A DNA stretch of 64,000 nt, from assembly GCA_035556735.1 (NCBI GenBank), contig DATMFF010000010.1:1-64000 (forward strand), written 5' to 3'. The stretch comes from CANJBX01 sp035556735 (lineage in GTDB: Bacteria; Pseudomonadota; Alphaproteobacteria; Rhizobiales; Xanthobacteraceae). This document shows, piece by piece, positions 36,598-47,977 of this stretch. The position numbers and the translations under genes were made by a program. Below the pieces are notes generated by a model. That model saw only the letters and a program-made list of their open reading frames with translations, ran no database searches and was not told the DNA's origin. How positions within the stretch are numbered: the first letter of the stretch is position 1; each line of letters opens with the position of its first letter.

Positions 36598-37519
36598 TTA
36601 GTCGCCGTCGAACAGATCGCCTTGGATTACGCGGAACTGGCGACGACGTTGTGCAGGCGTCGGCGTCGGAACCGGCGGCACAGCCTTAAGCGCAGCCTCG
36701 ATCAAATCGCCAACCGACCAGACGCGATCAGTGATCCCGAGCGCCATCGCGGGCGTCATGCGCAACGCTTCATGCGACTTGCAGAGATTGTAGAAGCCGA
36801 CGTACAGCGCGACAGCCGCAACGTGGCAATCCATCTTCTTGCTAAAGCCGTTGCTGAGACGTGCGAAGCGCTTCGACGCCATGCGCAGCGTCAGGTTCTG
36901 ACGTTCAACGTAGCTCGTGGAAATGTGGTCGGGGTCGCCCTCTACGGCTACTCGCTCTACCGCGATTACAGCGGCCGGTGAGTAGCGGCGCGACGCCTCC
37001 GTTACGTTGAGGTGCGTTACCGAATAGGTCTTGTTGATGACGCCGTGCTTCGCGCGCTTGCCGAATGCGTCGCGGATCGCGGGGCTTGTAGTGGTGCAAG
37101 CCGTCCGTCGAAATCTCCGGCGCACCGATGACTCGCGCACGTAAGTCTTGAATGAAATCGTCCGTGGTAGCGCTATCACGCTTGCCAGTGTGGTAGGCGA
37201 CGATGGCGCGCGTAGACGACGCCAGGGCGACGTAGGTGTATTGATCGCCGCGTGCAGGGGACGCACGCCGTTTCAACGGCTGTTGCGGGTTGCGCTTGTG
37301 GCCGACGTAGGCCCACAGCTCGTCACATTCGATCCGGTGGACGTGAAGGCCGACCATCATGCGGTCGTGCATCTCAGCGCAGCCACGGCCGACCGCGAGC
37401 GCCAAACGCGCGACGGTTTTGCGATCCGTGCCAGTCAGGCGCGAGACGGCGCGTTGGCCGACGCCCTCACAGAGAGCGGCGATGATTTCAATTTGCTTGT
37501 CGCGGGGAAGGATGTTCAT
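36598..37519 (-). pseudogene. IS1-family transposase, frameshifted
   Basis: From ATG 37519 the first part (MNILPRDKQIEIIAALCEG, RAVSRLTGTDRKTVARL, then IECDELWAYVGHKRN) is the helix-turn-helix and first catalytic segment of IS1-like DDE transposases. At a run of four C/G at 37081-37084 the frame shifts by one base, and the rest continues AIRDAFGKRAKHGVINKTYS, TSYVERQNLTLRMASKRFAR and ALGITDRVWSVGDLIEAAL. Both halves are well conserved, so the break is recent, a read error, or a recoding site, though the usual IS1 slippery sequence is absent. It sits inside the element bounded by matching inverted ends. Confidence 0.85.
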
Positions 37520-37675
37520 GGCGGGCCCAATCCGACACGTTGGGGGATCGGCCGCCGTGGCGAAGCAGACCTGCAATCGATATATTCGATACGGTCTGAC
37601 ACCGAGGGGCCCAATCCCGAGGTTGAGGACACGGGCTCGTCGCGGCTGCAACCACGGCGGGCCCACTGATTTGCT

Positions 37676-37752
37676 TGGTGCGAGGAGCCAGGTTCGAACT
37701 GGGCGTTTCCGGGGTGTAGTCCCGGCGTCCTTGACCGCTAGACGATCCCCGC
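37676..37752 (-). tRNA. tRNA-like gene: tRNA-Glu-type body, apparent anticodon UAC
   Basis: A complete 77-base cloverleaf can be drawn. Acceptor GCGGGGA pairs with TCCTCGC (one G-U), followed by encoded ACCA. The D arm is GTCT...GGAC, the anticodon stem CCGGG/CCCGG, and the T arm CCCAG-TTCGAAC-CTGGC (outer pair mismatched). The D arm and TCGTCTAGCGG context are those of bacterial tRNA-Glu. The 7-base anticodon loop reads ACTACAC, giving anticodon UAC (valine, at 37716-37718) but with C instead of the invariant U at position 33. It lies inside the transposon, so it may be a degenerate or repurposed tRNA. Confidence 0.65.
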
Positions 37753-37760
37753 CCAAGCAC

Positions 37761-37802
37761 AAAGAACGCCCCGTTCCGGGTCACCGGAGCGGGGCGTTCT
37801 TG
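37761..37802. terminator. Strong hairpin terminator between tRNA-like gene and cargo operon
   Basis: 12-base arms AAGAACGCCCCG / CGGGGCGTTCTT with a GC-rich inner part, T-rich on both outer sides; can stop transcription in either direction and isolates the cargo operon. Confidence 0.75.
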
Positions 37803-37839
37803 TTTCGGTAAGTGCTTGAACATTTCGATCTTCTAGCAA

Positions 37840-37861
37840 ATATTGATTAGCTAATCAATAT
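37840..37861. promoter_or_regulatory. 22-bp perfect palindrome upstream of the zinc-ribbon gene
   Basis: Half-site ATATTGATTAG is followed by its exact complement, with a further partial copy AATCAATATTT at 37866-37876. It lies 51 bases before the zinc-ribbon start in an AT-rich patch and is probably an operator, perhaps bound by the product of that gene. Confidence 0.6.
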
Positions 37862-37912
37862 GTACAAATCAATATTTATGGGCTACCTTCTCCGCCGAAG
37901 AACGGAGGCGAT

Positions 37913-38350
37913 ATGGCGCGTGTGCCGATTACGGTCATGGGGTTTCGCTGTGACCGCTGTGGCCATGAATGGATTCCGCGCGGTGGCGTGGAGGAGGAGC
38001 CGCGCGTTTGCCCCAAGTGCCATAGCGGGCTCTGGAACCAGCCTCAGAAGCCCGCCCGCATGTCCTACGAGGATTTCCGGGCGAAGATTGCCACCACGCT
38101 AAAGCAAGCCGGGAAGCCCCTGACGTGGACAGAGATACGGACTACGGCATCACTCCCGCAGGCGTTCCCGAACAACCAATGGGTTCGTCGGATGGAGGCC
38201 GATATCGGGTTAACGCGCCGCAGAGAAAGCGACGGCATAATCCACTGGGAATTGAAGGAATCACTTTTTGACCGTTCAAACGCAACGCCCGCTCAAGCTG
38301 CCAACGAAGTCCGCCCGAGCTCGCGCCGAAAGCAAAGCGCTGTGGAATGA
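37913..38350 (+). CDS. Zinc-ribbon protein with winged-helix-like carboxy domain, 145 aa
   Basis: The amino part has two CxxC knuckles (RCDRCGHEW, VCPKCHSGLW; residues about 12-43) for zinc. Residues about 50-115 (FRAKIATTLKQAGKPLTWTE then SLPQAFPNNQWVRRMEADIG and IIHWELK) look like a winged-helix DNA-binding domain. Start ATG 37913 follows CGGAGGCG. It overlaps the DUF488 gene by 83 bases, so the two are translationally linked. It may regulate the operon through the palindrome at 37840-37861. No experimentally named homologue known to me. Confidence 0.65.
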   Translation: MARVPITVMGFRCDRCGHEWIPRGGVEEEPRVCPKCHSGLWNQPQKPARMSYEDFRAKIATTLKQAGKPLTWTEIRTTASLPQAFPNNQWVRRMEADIGLTRRRESDGIIHWELKESLFDRSNATPAQAANEVRPSSRRKQSAVE

Positions 38351-38798
38351 AGCGCGGTCGCCGGAGAGCGCGGACTTTTTCACGCTCGGTTACGAAGGCC
38401 GAACGACGAAGGATATGTTTGACGCGTTGCGTGCGGCGAACGTGCAGTGCGTGATTGATATTCGATACAATCCCGTCAGCATGTATCGGCCCGAGCTGAG
38501 TAAGGGCAACTTGCAAAAGGGGTTGCAGGATTTAGGGCTGGCGTATTTTCATCTGCGGGACTGGGGCGTTCCACGCGACGTTAGAGCGCGGGCAATTGAA
38601 AGCGGAACACGGGAAACGATTTGGGAGTGGTACGATCAATCCGTGGTCGAACCGAACTTTCAGAAGAACCTGCATCGCTTTTTGAACTTCGGATATCCAG
38701 TGGCGATGCTGTGCATGGAATGCGACCCGACCGAGTGCCATCGGCATCGCATTTTCATGGCGTTGGAAAATCAGGGACTGCGTGGATTCGATCTGTAA
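38268..38798 (+). CDS. DUF488-family protein, 176 aa
   Basis: DUF488 features are clear: FFTLGYEGRTTKDMFDAL, VIDIRYNPVSMYRPELSK, and the carboxy motif VAMLCMECDPTECHRHRIF with conserved cysteines and histidine. The start must be TTG 38268 (AAGGA eight bases upstream), because no other start lies before the family core. The long overlap with the preceding gene is therefore real. DUF488 proteins occur in many bacteria with no settled activity. The third gene follows 14 bases later. Confidence 0.8.
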   Translation: MTVQTQRPLKLPTKSARARAESKALWNEARSPESADFFTLGYEGRTTKDMFDALRAANVQCVIDIRYNPVSMYRPELSKGNLQKGLQDLGLAYFHLRDWGVPRDVRARAIESGTRETIWEWYDQSVVEPNFQKNLHRFLNFGYPVAMLCMECDPTECHRHRIFMALENQGLRGFDL

Positions 38799-38812
38799 CG
38801 CTAAAGGGCGGA

Positions 38813-39616
38813 ATGGCCGCAGGCTGGGGCAGCAAACGCGTGCTAATTGCCGTGAGAACCTATCCGGTTCCGGCAACGAAAAGCATTGAAGCATCGTGCA
38901 CGGCAGGCATTACCGAGGACGGGCAATGGATCAGGCTTTTCCCAATTCCTTACCGGCTGATGGCCGAAGAAAACCGTTTCTCAAAGTGGCAATGGATTAC
39001 GACTGATGCAGTAAAGGCGACAAGCGACGCCCGACCTGAAAGCTTCAAACTGAATAGCGATACCATCCATGCGGGTGAGAAGATCGGGACGGCTGACGGA
39101 TGGCGCGAGCGCCGCGATCTCATAAGGCCGTTGCTGCGGAAATCGATGTGCGAGATTCGCCGCGAGTTGCAGGCAAAGGGGGCGCCAACGCTCGGCATCT
39201 TCCGGCCAGGGAGAATTAAGCGTCTGGTTCTTGAAGAGGACGCCGCAGATTGGAATGCGGACCAACGAGCCATCCTAAAGCAAGATGACTTATTCCAGAA
39301 AACGCCGACGCAGGCGTTAGAAAAGATACCGTTCAAGTTCGTGTACGAGTTTGATTGCGACGATCCCGAGTGCAGGGGCCATCGGATGAGCTGCACCGAT
39401 TGGGAAATGGCTCAAGCCTACCGTCGCTGGCGGCTGCAATACCGGGCTGATTGGGAGAAAGCGTTTCGGGCCACGTTTGAGCGCGACATGATCGAAAAGT
39501 ACGACACGCATTTCTTCGTCGGTACGATCCACCAGCACCCAAACAACTGGATCATCGTGGGGCTGTTCTATCCGCCCAAAAAAGAGCCGGACCTATTCGA
39601 CCGGCTTCCTAAATAG
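38813..39616 (+). CDS. Unknown protein usually paired with DUF488, 267 aa
   Basis: ATG 38813 follows AAGGGCGGA. The amino end (KRVLIAVRTYPVPATKS, GITEDGQWIRLFPIPYR) and the carboxy motif CDDPECRGHRMSCTDWE plus FFVGTIHQHPNNWIIVGLFY belong to a family I have seen beside DUF488 genes, but no activity is known to me. The two cysteines and nearby histidine of the CDDPECRGH segment could bind metal. Last gene of the cargo operon; its stop is 40 bases before the right inverted end. Confidence 0.7.
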   Translation: MAAGWGSKRVLIAVRTYPVPATKSIEASCTAGITEDGQWIRLFPIPYRLMAEENRFSKWQWITTDAVKATSDARPESFKLNSDTIHAGEKIGTADGWRERRDLIRPLLRKSMCEIRRELQAKGAPTLGIFRPGRIKRLVLEEDAADWNADQRAILKQDDLFQKTPTQALEKIPFKFVYEFDCDDPECRGHRMSCTDWEMAQAYRRWRLQYRADWEKAFRATFERDMIEKYDTHFFVGTIHQHPNNWIIVGLFYPPKKEPDLFDRLPK

Positions 39617-39644
39617 GGACCACCCCAGTTCTCAAAAGGGGCCA
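39613..39644 (+). repeat. Inner subterminal repeat, right
   Basis: Direct-orientation partner of 36046-36077, 28 of 32 bases identical. Confidence 0.75.
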
Positions 39645-39669
39645 CCCGACATGGAAAGGGGCCAGTACC

Positions 39670-39678
39670 CTAGTCGCA
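39670..39678 (+). repeat. Right 9-bp target-site duplication CTAGTCGCA
   Basis: Abuts the right inverted repeat; the last three bases overlap the recA-promoter repeat. Confidence 0.85.
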
Positions 39679-39698
39679 ACAAAGAACATATTGCGAAC
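39676..39698 (+). repeat. Right copy of recA-promoter repeat with LexA box
   Basis: Pairs with 34307-34329 (22 of 23 bases). Contains the LexA box GAACATATTGCGAAC at 39684-39698. Confidence 0.85.
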
Positions 39699-39719
39699 AG
39701 AGAACAAACCATGTACGAT
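39684..39719 (+). promoter_or_regulatory. recA promoter with LexA box
   Basis: LexA box GAAC-N7-GAAC at 39684-39698 overlaps a -35-like TTGCGA (39691-39696). A 17-base spacer leads to -10-like TACGAT (39714-39719). LexA binding would block the -35, giving SOS induction of recA. Confidence 0.8.
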
Positions 39720-39781
39720 GCCTCCTTAATCGTCGGGAATCGAGGGCAGCCCTTGCGAATCCCGGTTTTTAGGAGAGAAAC

Positions 39782-40864
<1,083 letters not shown>

Positions 40865-40969
40865 GCCTTCGTCCGGGCGCCGGTGGGCGTTGCCGGCCTC
40901 GGCGCGGGATCAGGTGGTTTCGAAGCCGGGCGATTTCCAAGCCAAGCGATTCCAAGCCAGTCATCGTTG

Positions 40970-41010
40970 GATCACCGGGCCGCGCGCGCGTCCCGGTGAT
41001 CGCGTGTTTT
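40970..41010 (+). terminator. recA terminator
   Basis: Perfect 10-base arms GATCACCGGG / CCCGGTGATC with a GC-rich loop, followed by GCGTGTTTT. Confidence 0.8.
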
Positions 41011-41060
41011 GGGGACCGGCACAGCCGGCCGCGGCTGGCTTACCGGCGAGGGGCGGCAAT

Positions 41061-41316
41061 GGGATTTTGGCGGAACGAACCCAGCGGGCGGCAGATATGG
41101 GATTTTGGCGAAACGAACCCGAGCAACCACTGCCGCCGAGGGTTTGGCCAAACGAACCCGGCATGCAGCAGCCATCGGGATTTCGCGAAACGAACCTAGC
41201 GGGCAGCAGCCGTCAGGTTTTTGGCGGAACGAACCCGACGCACGGCACGCGGCGCGGGTTCTGGCGGAACGAACCCGGGAACCACGGCACGTGAAGAATT
41301 TTGGCGAAACGAACCC
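41061..41316 (+). repeat. 39-bp-period repeat array, seven units
   Basis: Seven copies of a core like TTTTGGCGGAACGAACCC start near 41061, 41099, 41139, 41177, 41216, 41256 and 41295, each separated by about 19 variable bases, with a regular 38-40 base step. All plus-strand frames are open through it; in one it would read as repeats of the type GFWRNEP. It lies between recA and metF and is probably non-coding. The rest of the 40865-41428 gap holds only the two terminators. Confidence 0.8.
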
Positions 41317-41367
41317 AGGCGGGAGCCGCGCACCCGTCGTCACCGGCCCGCCGCGCGGCGGCGGTCT

Positions 41368-41402
41368 CGGTCACCCCGCGTCGCGGGGCAGGGCGGTGAC
41401 CG
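41368..41402. terminator. Hairpin after metF
   Basis: CGGTCACC / GGTGACCG outer arms around an inner CCCCGCG/CGCGGGG stem; lies just after metF on the minus strand. The trailing T run is weak. Confidence 0.5.
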
Positions 41403-41428
41403 AAGACGCCGAAGCGGGCGCGCCCGCG

Positions 41429-42349
41429 CTACGCCGCCCGCGCGATCTTGCTGCGCGCCTCGCGGATCACGTCCGGCACCGCGGCGTCGTTGCCCGGCGC
41501 CATGATGTGCACGCCGGCGATGCCCGGAATGGTGGCGAGCTCTTCCATGTACTCGACGCAGATGCGGCGGCCCTCGGCGGCCGGGTCGGTCGCCTTCTCC
41601 ATGCGCTCGATCATGCTGTCGGCGATGATCGTGCCGAACAGGTTGTTGCGCATCCAGTTGCCCGACTTCGCCGAGCGCAGCGGATTGATGCCGATGATCA
41701 TGTGGAAGCCGGGCAGGATGCCGGCGTCGGTGAGGCGCGCGACGTAGCGGCGGATCACGCCGGCGTCCATGCAGAACTGGGTCTGCGCGAAGGTCGCGCC
41801 GGCGTCGATCTTGGCCTTGAGCCCGGTCGGCTGCCAGTCGGGCTTGGGGTCGATCGGCGCGTCGGCGGCGCCGATGAGGAACGGCTTGGGATTGGCGACG
41901 GCGGTGCCGGTCGGCAGCTTGCCCTGGCCGATCATGTGCGCGGTCTGCGAGAGCGAGCGCGAGTCGAGGTCGAACACCGCCTTGGCGTCGGGCTGGTCGC
42001 CCGCCGTGGGCTTGTCGCCGCCGAGGATGAGGATGTTGCGGATGCCGAGCGCCGCGGCGCCCATCAGATCGCTCTGCAGGCCGATGCGGTTGCGGTCGCG
42101 GCACACGAGCTGCAGGATCGGCTCGATCCCCGCGCCCTTGAGGATCGTGGCGGAGGCGACCGCGCTCATGTGCGCGCGCGCGCCGGCGCCGTCGGTGACG
42201 TTGACCGCGTCGGCGAGGCCCTTCAGCGGCAGCGCCTTTTTGAGAAGATCGTCGGCATCGCAGGAGATCGGCGGCACGACCTCGGCGGTCATGACGAAGC
42301 GTCCGTCCTTGAGGCGCTGCTCGAGCGAAGAGGCGGTGGTTGTGGTCAT
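41429..42349 (-). CDS. metF: Methylenetetrahydrofolate reductase, 306 aa
   Basis: Reduces 5,10-methylene-tetrahydrofolate to 5-methyl-tetrahydrofolate for methionine synthesis, with FAD. The TIM barrel shows AEVVPPISCDADDLL with the catalytic-type glutamate, NVTDGAGARAHMS, ILILGGDKPTAGDQP and the Gln-containing FAQTQFCMD substrate segment. Length fits MetF. Start ATG 42349. It is convergent with recA across the repeat array and divergent from alaS. Confidence 0.93.
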   Translation of the reverse strand: MTTTTASSLEQRLKDGRFVMTAEVVPPISCDADDLLKKALPLKGLADAVNVTDGAGARAHMSAVASATILKGAGIEPILQLVCRDRNRIGLQSDLMGAAALGIRNILILGGDKPTAGDQPDAKAVFDLDSRSLSQTAHMIGQGKLPTGTAVANPKPFLIGAADAPIDPKPDWQPTGLKAKIDAGATFAQTQFCMDAGVIRRYVARLTDAGILPGFHMIIGINPLRSAKSGNWMRNNLFGTIIADSMIERMEKATDPAAEGRRICVEYMEELATIPGIAGVHIMAPGNDAAVPDVIREARSKIARAA

Positions 42350-42594
42350 TGTTGGGGCTCTCCTCCGCGGTCGGCGCGAGAGCGCCGGAATTGGGTTGGC
42401 GCGGTTATAGACGAGGGTCGCGGGGCCGGTAAACCGCGGCCCGGTTATGCCGCCTTTTCTGGACAGCCCCTTGCCGCGCCGCTAGAAAAGCCGTCCGGGC
42501 AGCGGAAGGCACGGGTTGGGCGCTGGCGTGTCAGCGCCCATATTGTTGGGGCGCGGCCCGGACCCACGGGCGGCACCCCCCACGGTAGAAAGAC

Positions 42595-45273
<2,679 letters not shown>

Positions 45274-45299
45274 TCGTTTCGCTCAATAGCGTCTGGCTG

Positions 45300-45650
45300 C
45301 TCGATCCCTTCCCGCAAGAGGGCAGGGTTATCGCATATCGTTTGCTGGGACGGCTTGATGGAGCGTTCGGCACCCCCTCACCCGGATTGCGCGGAAGGCG
45401 CGCAATCCGACCTCTCCCCGCCGGGGAGAGGTGAGCAAGCGGCGACGCCGTGTGCGCCATTGATGATGAGAACGGCCGTTCGTGGTCGAACATGGAGCGC
45501 GCAACATGGCACGGCCCCCACCTCTCCCCACCGGGGAGAGGTCGGCATGCGCAGCATGCCGGGTGAGGGGGTGCAGACCTCCATCGAAGTTCCGCACCCG
45601 CAAAGTTCATATGCTCCACCCCTTCCCGCAAGCGGGGAGGGATGAAGCGA
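45300..45650. repeat. Intergenic mosaic repeat region between alaS and icd
   Basis: No gene in this 408-base gap. It contains inverted and repeated blocks: CCCTCACCCGG...ACCTCTCCCCGCCGGGGAGAGG (about 45368-45432) and its inverted relative at about 45520-45572 (CCGGGGAGAGGTCGGCATGC...GGGTGAGGGGG). Outer blocks CCCTTCCCGCAAG occur at 45306 and 45623. This is the pattern of intergenic mosaic elements common in Rhizobiales, able to form long stem-loops. Confidence 0.75.
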
Positions 45651-45681
45651 GCCTTGTGATCAATGAGCAGCGATGGCGCCG

Positions 45682-46896
45682 TTACGCCGCCATCGCCTTG
45701 TCGAGGTTCTCCGCGACCTTGTCGAGGAAGCCGGTGGTGGAGAGCCACTTCTGGTCGGCACCGACCAGCAGGGCGAGGTCCTTGGTCATGAACCCGGACT
45801 CGACTGTGTCGACGGTGACCTTCTCGAGCGTCGCCGCGAACTTCGCGAGCTGGGCATTGTTGTCGAGCTTGGCGCGATGGGCGAGGCCGCGCGTCCAGGC
45901 GAAGATCGAGGCGACCGAATTGGTCGAGGTCTGCTCGCCCTTCTGGTGCTGGCGGTAGTGGCGCGTGACGGTGCCGTGCGCGGCCTCCGACTCGACCACC
46001 TTGCCGTCCGGCGTCATCAGCACCGAGGTCATCAGGCCGAGCGAGCCGTAGCCCTGGGCCACCGTGTCGGACTGCACGTCGCCGTCGTAGTTCTTGCACG
46101 CCCACACGTAGCCGCCCGACCACTTGAGCGCGGCCGCCACCATGTCGTCGATCAGGCGGTGCTCGTAGAAGATCTTCTTCGCCTCGAACTTCGCCTTGAA
46201 CTCCTTCTCGTAGATCTCCTGGAAGATGTCCTTGAAGCGGCCGTCGTAAACCTTGACGATCGTGTTCTTGGTCGAGAGGTAGAGCGGGTAGCCGCGGTTG
46301 AGCGCATAGTTCATCGAGGCGCGCGCGAAGTCGGTGATCGACTGGTCGAGGTTATACATCGACATCGCGACGCCGGAGCCCGGGAACTCGAACACCTCGC
46401 GCTCGATCTTCTGGCCGTCGTCCCCGACGAAGGTGAGATAGAGCTTGCCCTTGCCCGGCACCTTGAAGTCGGTCGCGCGGTACTGGTCGCCGTAGGCGTG
46501 GCGGCCGATGATGATCGGCTGCGTCCAGCCCGGCACCAGCCGCGGCACGTTCTTGCAGATGATCGGTTCGCGGAAGATCACGCCGCCGAGGATGTTGCGG
46601 ATCGTGCCGTTCGGCGACTTGTACATTTCCTTGAGGTTGAATTCCTTCACGCGCGCCTCGTCGGGCGTGATGGTCGCGCACTTGACCGCAACGCCCACCT
46701 CGCGGGTCTTGTTGGCGGCGTCGATGGTGATCTGGTCGCGGGTCTCGTCGCGCTTCTGGATGCCGAGGTCGTAGTAGAGCAGGTCCACGTCGAGGTGGGG
46801 GTGGATCAGCTTGTCCTTGATGTACTTCCAGATGATGCGGGTCATCTCGTCGCCGTCCATTTCGACGATCGGATTGGCAACCTTGATCTTCGCCAT
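45682..46896 (-). CDS. icd: NADP-dependent isocitrate dehydrogenase, 404 aa
   Basis: TCA-cycle oxidation of isocitrate to 2-oxoglutarate. The 404-residue length, MAKIKVANPIVEMDGDEMTR start, substrate loop KSPNGTIRNILGG and AAHGTVTRHYRQHQKGEQTSTN match the homodimeric eukaryote-like NADP enzyme found in Rhizobiales, not the E. coli Icd type. Start ATG 46896. Single gene with the mosaic repeat downstream. Confidence 0.95.
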   Translation of the reverse strand: MAKIKVANPIVEMDGDEMTRIIWKYIKDKLIHPHLDVDLLYYDLGIQKRDETRDQITIDAANKTREVGVAVKCATITPDEARVKEFNLKEMYKSPNGTIRNILGGVIFREPIICKNVPRLVPGWTQPIIIGRHAYGDQYRATDFKVPGKGKLYLTFVGDDGQKIEREVFEFPGSGVAMSMYNLDQSITDFARASMNYALNRGYPLYLSTKNTIVKVYDGRFKDIFQEIYEKEFKAKFEAKKIFYEHRLIDDMVAAALKWSGGYVWACKNYDGDVQSDTVAQGYGSLGLMTSVLMTPDGKVVESEAAHGTVTRHYRQHQKGEQTSTNSVASIFAWTRGLAHRAKLDNNAQLAKFAATLEKVTVDTVESGFMTKDLALLVGADQKWLSTTGFLDKVAENLDKAMAA

Positions 46897-47015
46897 TGAG
46901 CAACCTCGGGATTTTCTAGAGACGGCGGGGATGAGCCGGCGCGGACGCGGCAGGCGCGTCGCTATAGCACCCGGGCGCGGGCGCCGGAAGATGACTTTTG
47001 GCGCAGGCGCCGCGG

Positions 47016-47846
47016 CTACCGCATCGCTGGAAAGCGGGCTTCGACCGCGGCCTTGAACGCCGGTATCCGGTCGTACTGGTGCAGGATCGCCGGCAGGCCG
47101 CCGTCAACCGTGCGGATCAGGTGGTCCGGGCCGATCCTGTAGGACGAGACCGGCTCGATCCCCATGGTGGCGACGTGGAGGTTGTTCTCCACCAGCGTCA
47201 CCGGGACGGCATGGGTGAGATGAGCCATGCGATTGTGGAACGCGGTGTCCGCCCCGATCTTGCGCCGGACGGCGAGCGGCACGGCCGAAAGATCCGCCGC
47301 CATGCGCTCGAGGTAGGCCGCCATGGCGGCGGCGCCGCCGAGCACCACGCCGCAACAGCTGATGCGATAGGCCGCGATCCGTTCGACCTCGGGGGGCGGC
47401 AGGAACGCGCGCATGTAGACCATGTTGGTCGGCTCGTTGCCGATGGTGCGCCGGTCGCCCTCGAGGAAAAAGTGGCACGCAGGATCGCTGATGCCCGCGA
47501 ACGGGTGGGCCTGGAACACGACGTCGCGCACGTCGGTCACCAGCACCTGGTCATAGCGGGCGAGGGTCTTGCGCAGGTAGGCCGCGAACAACTCGAAGCG
47601 GTAGGCGTGGATCGGCCCGTGCAGGCGGCGGATGAACCACGTGCGCGCGCGCGTGACGCCGCGGGCGCGCAGGTATCGGGCCAGCGCAAGGTCGCGCGGG
47701 CCCACCAGCATCACCACGTCGCCCGCAAAGCCGGTGGCATGCAGCGACTCGACGAACGTGTGGACCTGCGCAGGCGTGAATCCCACCGCCGCGCCAAGCA
47801 CGAGACGGCGGGCGTCGGCGGGATCGCGGGGAGGGTGGGAAGGCAA
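47016..47846 (-). CDS. Putative glycosyltransferase-like protein, 276 aa (paralogue 1)
   Basis: Starts with RRLVLGAAVGFTPAQVHTFV and contains YDQVLVTDVRDVVFQAHPF, a D-x-x-D segment reminiscent of nucleotide-sugar-binding motifs, then ISCCGVVLGGAAAMAAYLE. The carboxy end GGLPAILHQYDRIPAFKAAV is shared with the gene at 49051-49875, its clear paralogue. Neither has a signal peptide. Glycosyltransferase action is inferred from the motif layout and from the nucleotide-sugar enzyme between them. Confidence 0.65.
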   Translation of the reverse strand: MPSHPPRDPADARRLVLGAAVGFTPAQVHTFVESLHATGFAGDVVMLVGPRDLALARYLRARGVTRARTWFIRRLHGPIHAYRFELFAAYLRKTLARYDQVLVTDVRDVVFQAHPFAGISDPACHFFLEGDRRTIGNEPTNMVYMRAFLPPPEVERIAAYRISCCGVVLGGAAAMAAYLERMAADLSAVPLAVRRKIGADTAFHNRMAHLTHAVPVTLVENNLHVATMGIEPVSSYRIGPDHLIRTVDGGLPAILHQYDRIPAFKAAVEARFPAMR

Positions 47847-47977
47847 CGACTATCCTTGGGCCGACGGGAGGGCAGGTGAGCCCTATCCGTCCGCATGGGC
47901 TCAGGCAAGGACGGCCGTTCGGGCGCCTTGCCGCCTGCCGGCACCGGTGCTCTGTCGGCCCCACCAATGCAACTATT

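Larger units (their letters stand above)
36024..39669. mobile_element. 3,646-bp cargo-carrying transposon with IS1-like transposase
   Basis: Ends are perfect 14-base inverted repeats, GGTACTGGCCCCTT at 36024-36037 and its complement at 39656-39669, flanked by 9-base direct repeats CTAGTCGCA. A 9-base duplication agrees with IS1-family insertion, and an IS1-like transposase remnant is inside. Within the ends, a 32-base sequence is present in direct orientation at 36046-36077 and 39613-39644 (28 of 32 identical). Cargo: DUF1508 gene, 74-aa gene, tRNA-like gene, and a zinc-ribbon/DUF488/267-aa operon. Removing the element restores the RelA/SpoT module running straight into the recA LexA box. Confidence 0.8.

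Noticed and set aside
37676..37752. Amber-suppressor tRNA
   Set aside because: CUA appears in the loop but at positions 33-35; with a normal 7-base loop the anticodon is UAC, so suppression is not supported.
40890..41294. Protein made of 13-residue GFWRNEP-like repeats
   Set aside because: All three forward frames are open through the array, and there is no ribosome site or conserved amino end; treated as non-coding repeat.
41061..41316. CRISPR array
   Set aside because: Repeats are only 18-20 bases, imperfect, not dyad-symmetric, step is 39 bases, and there are no cas genes.
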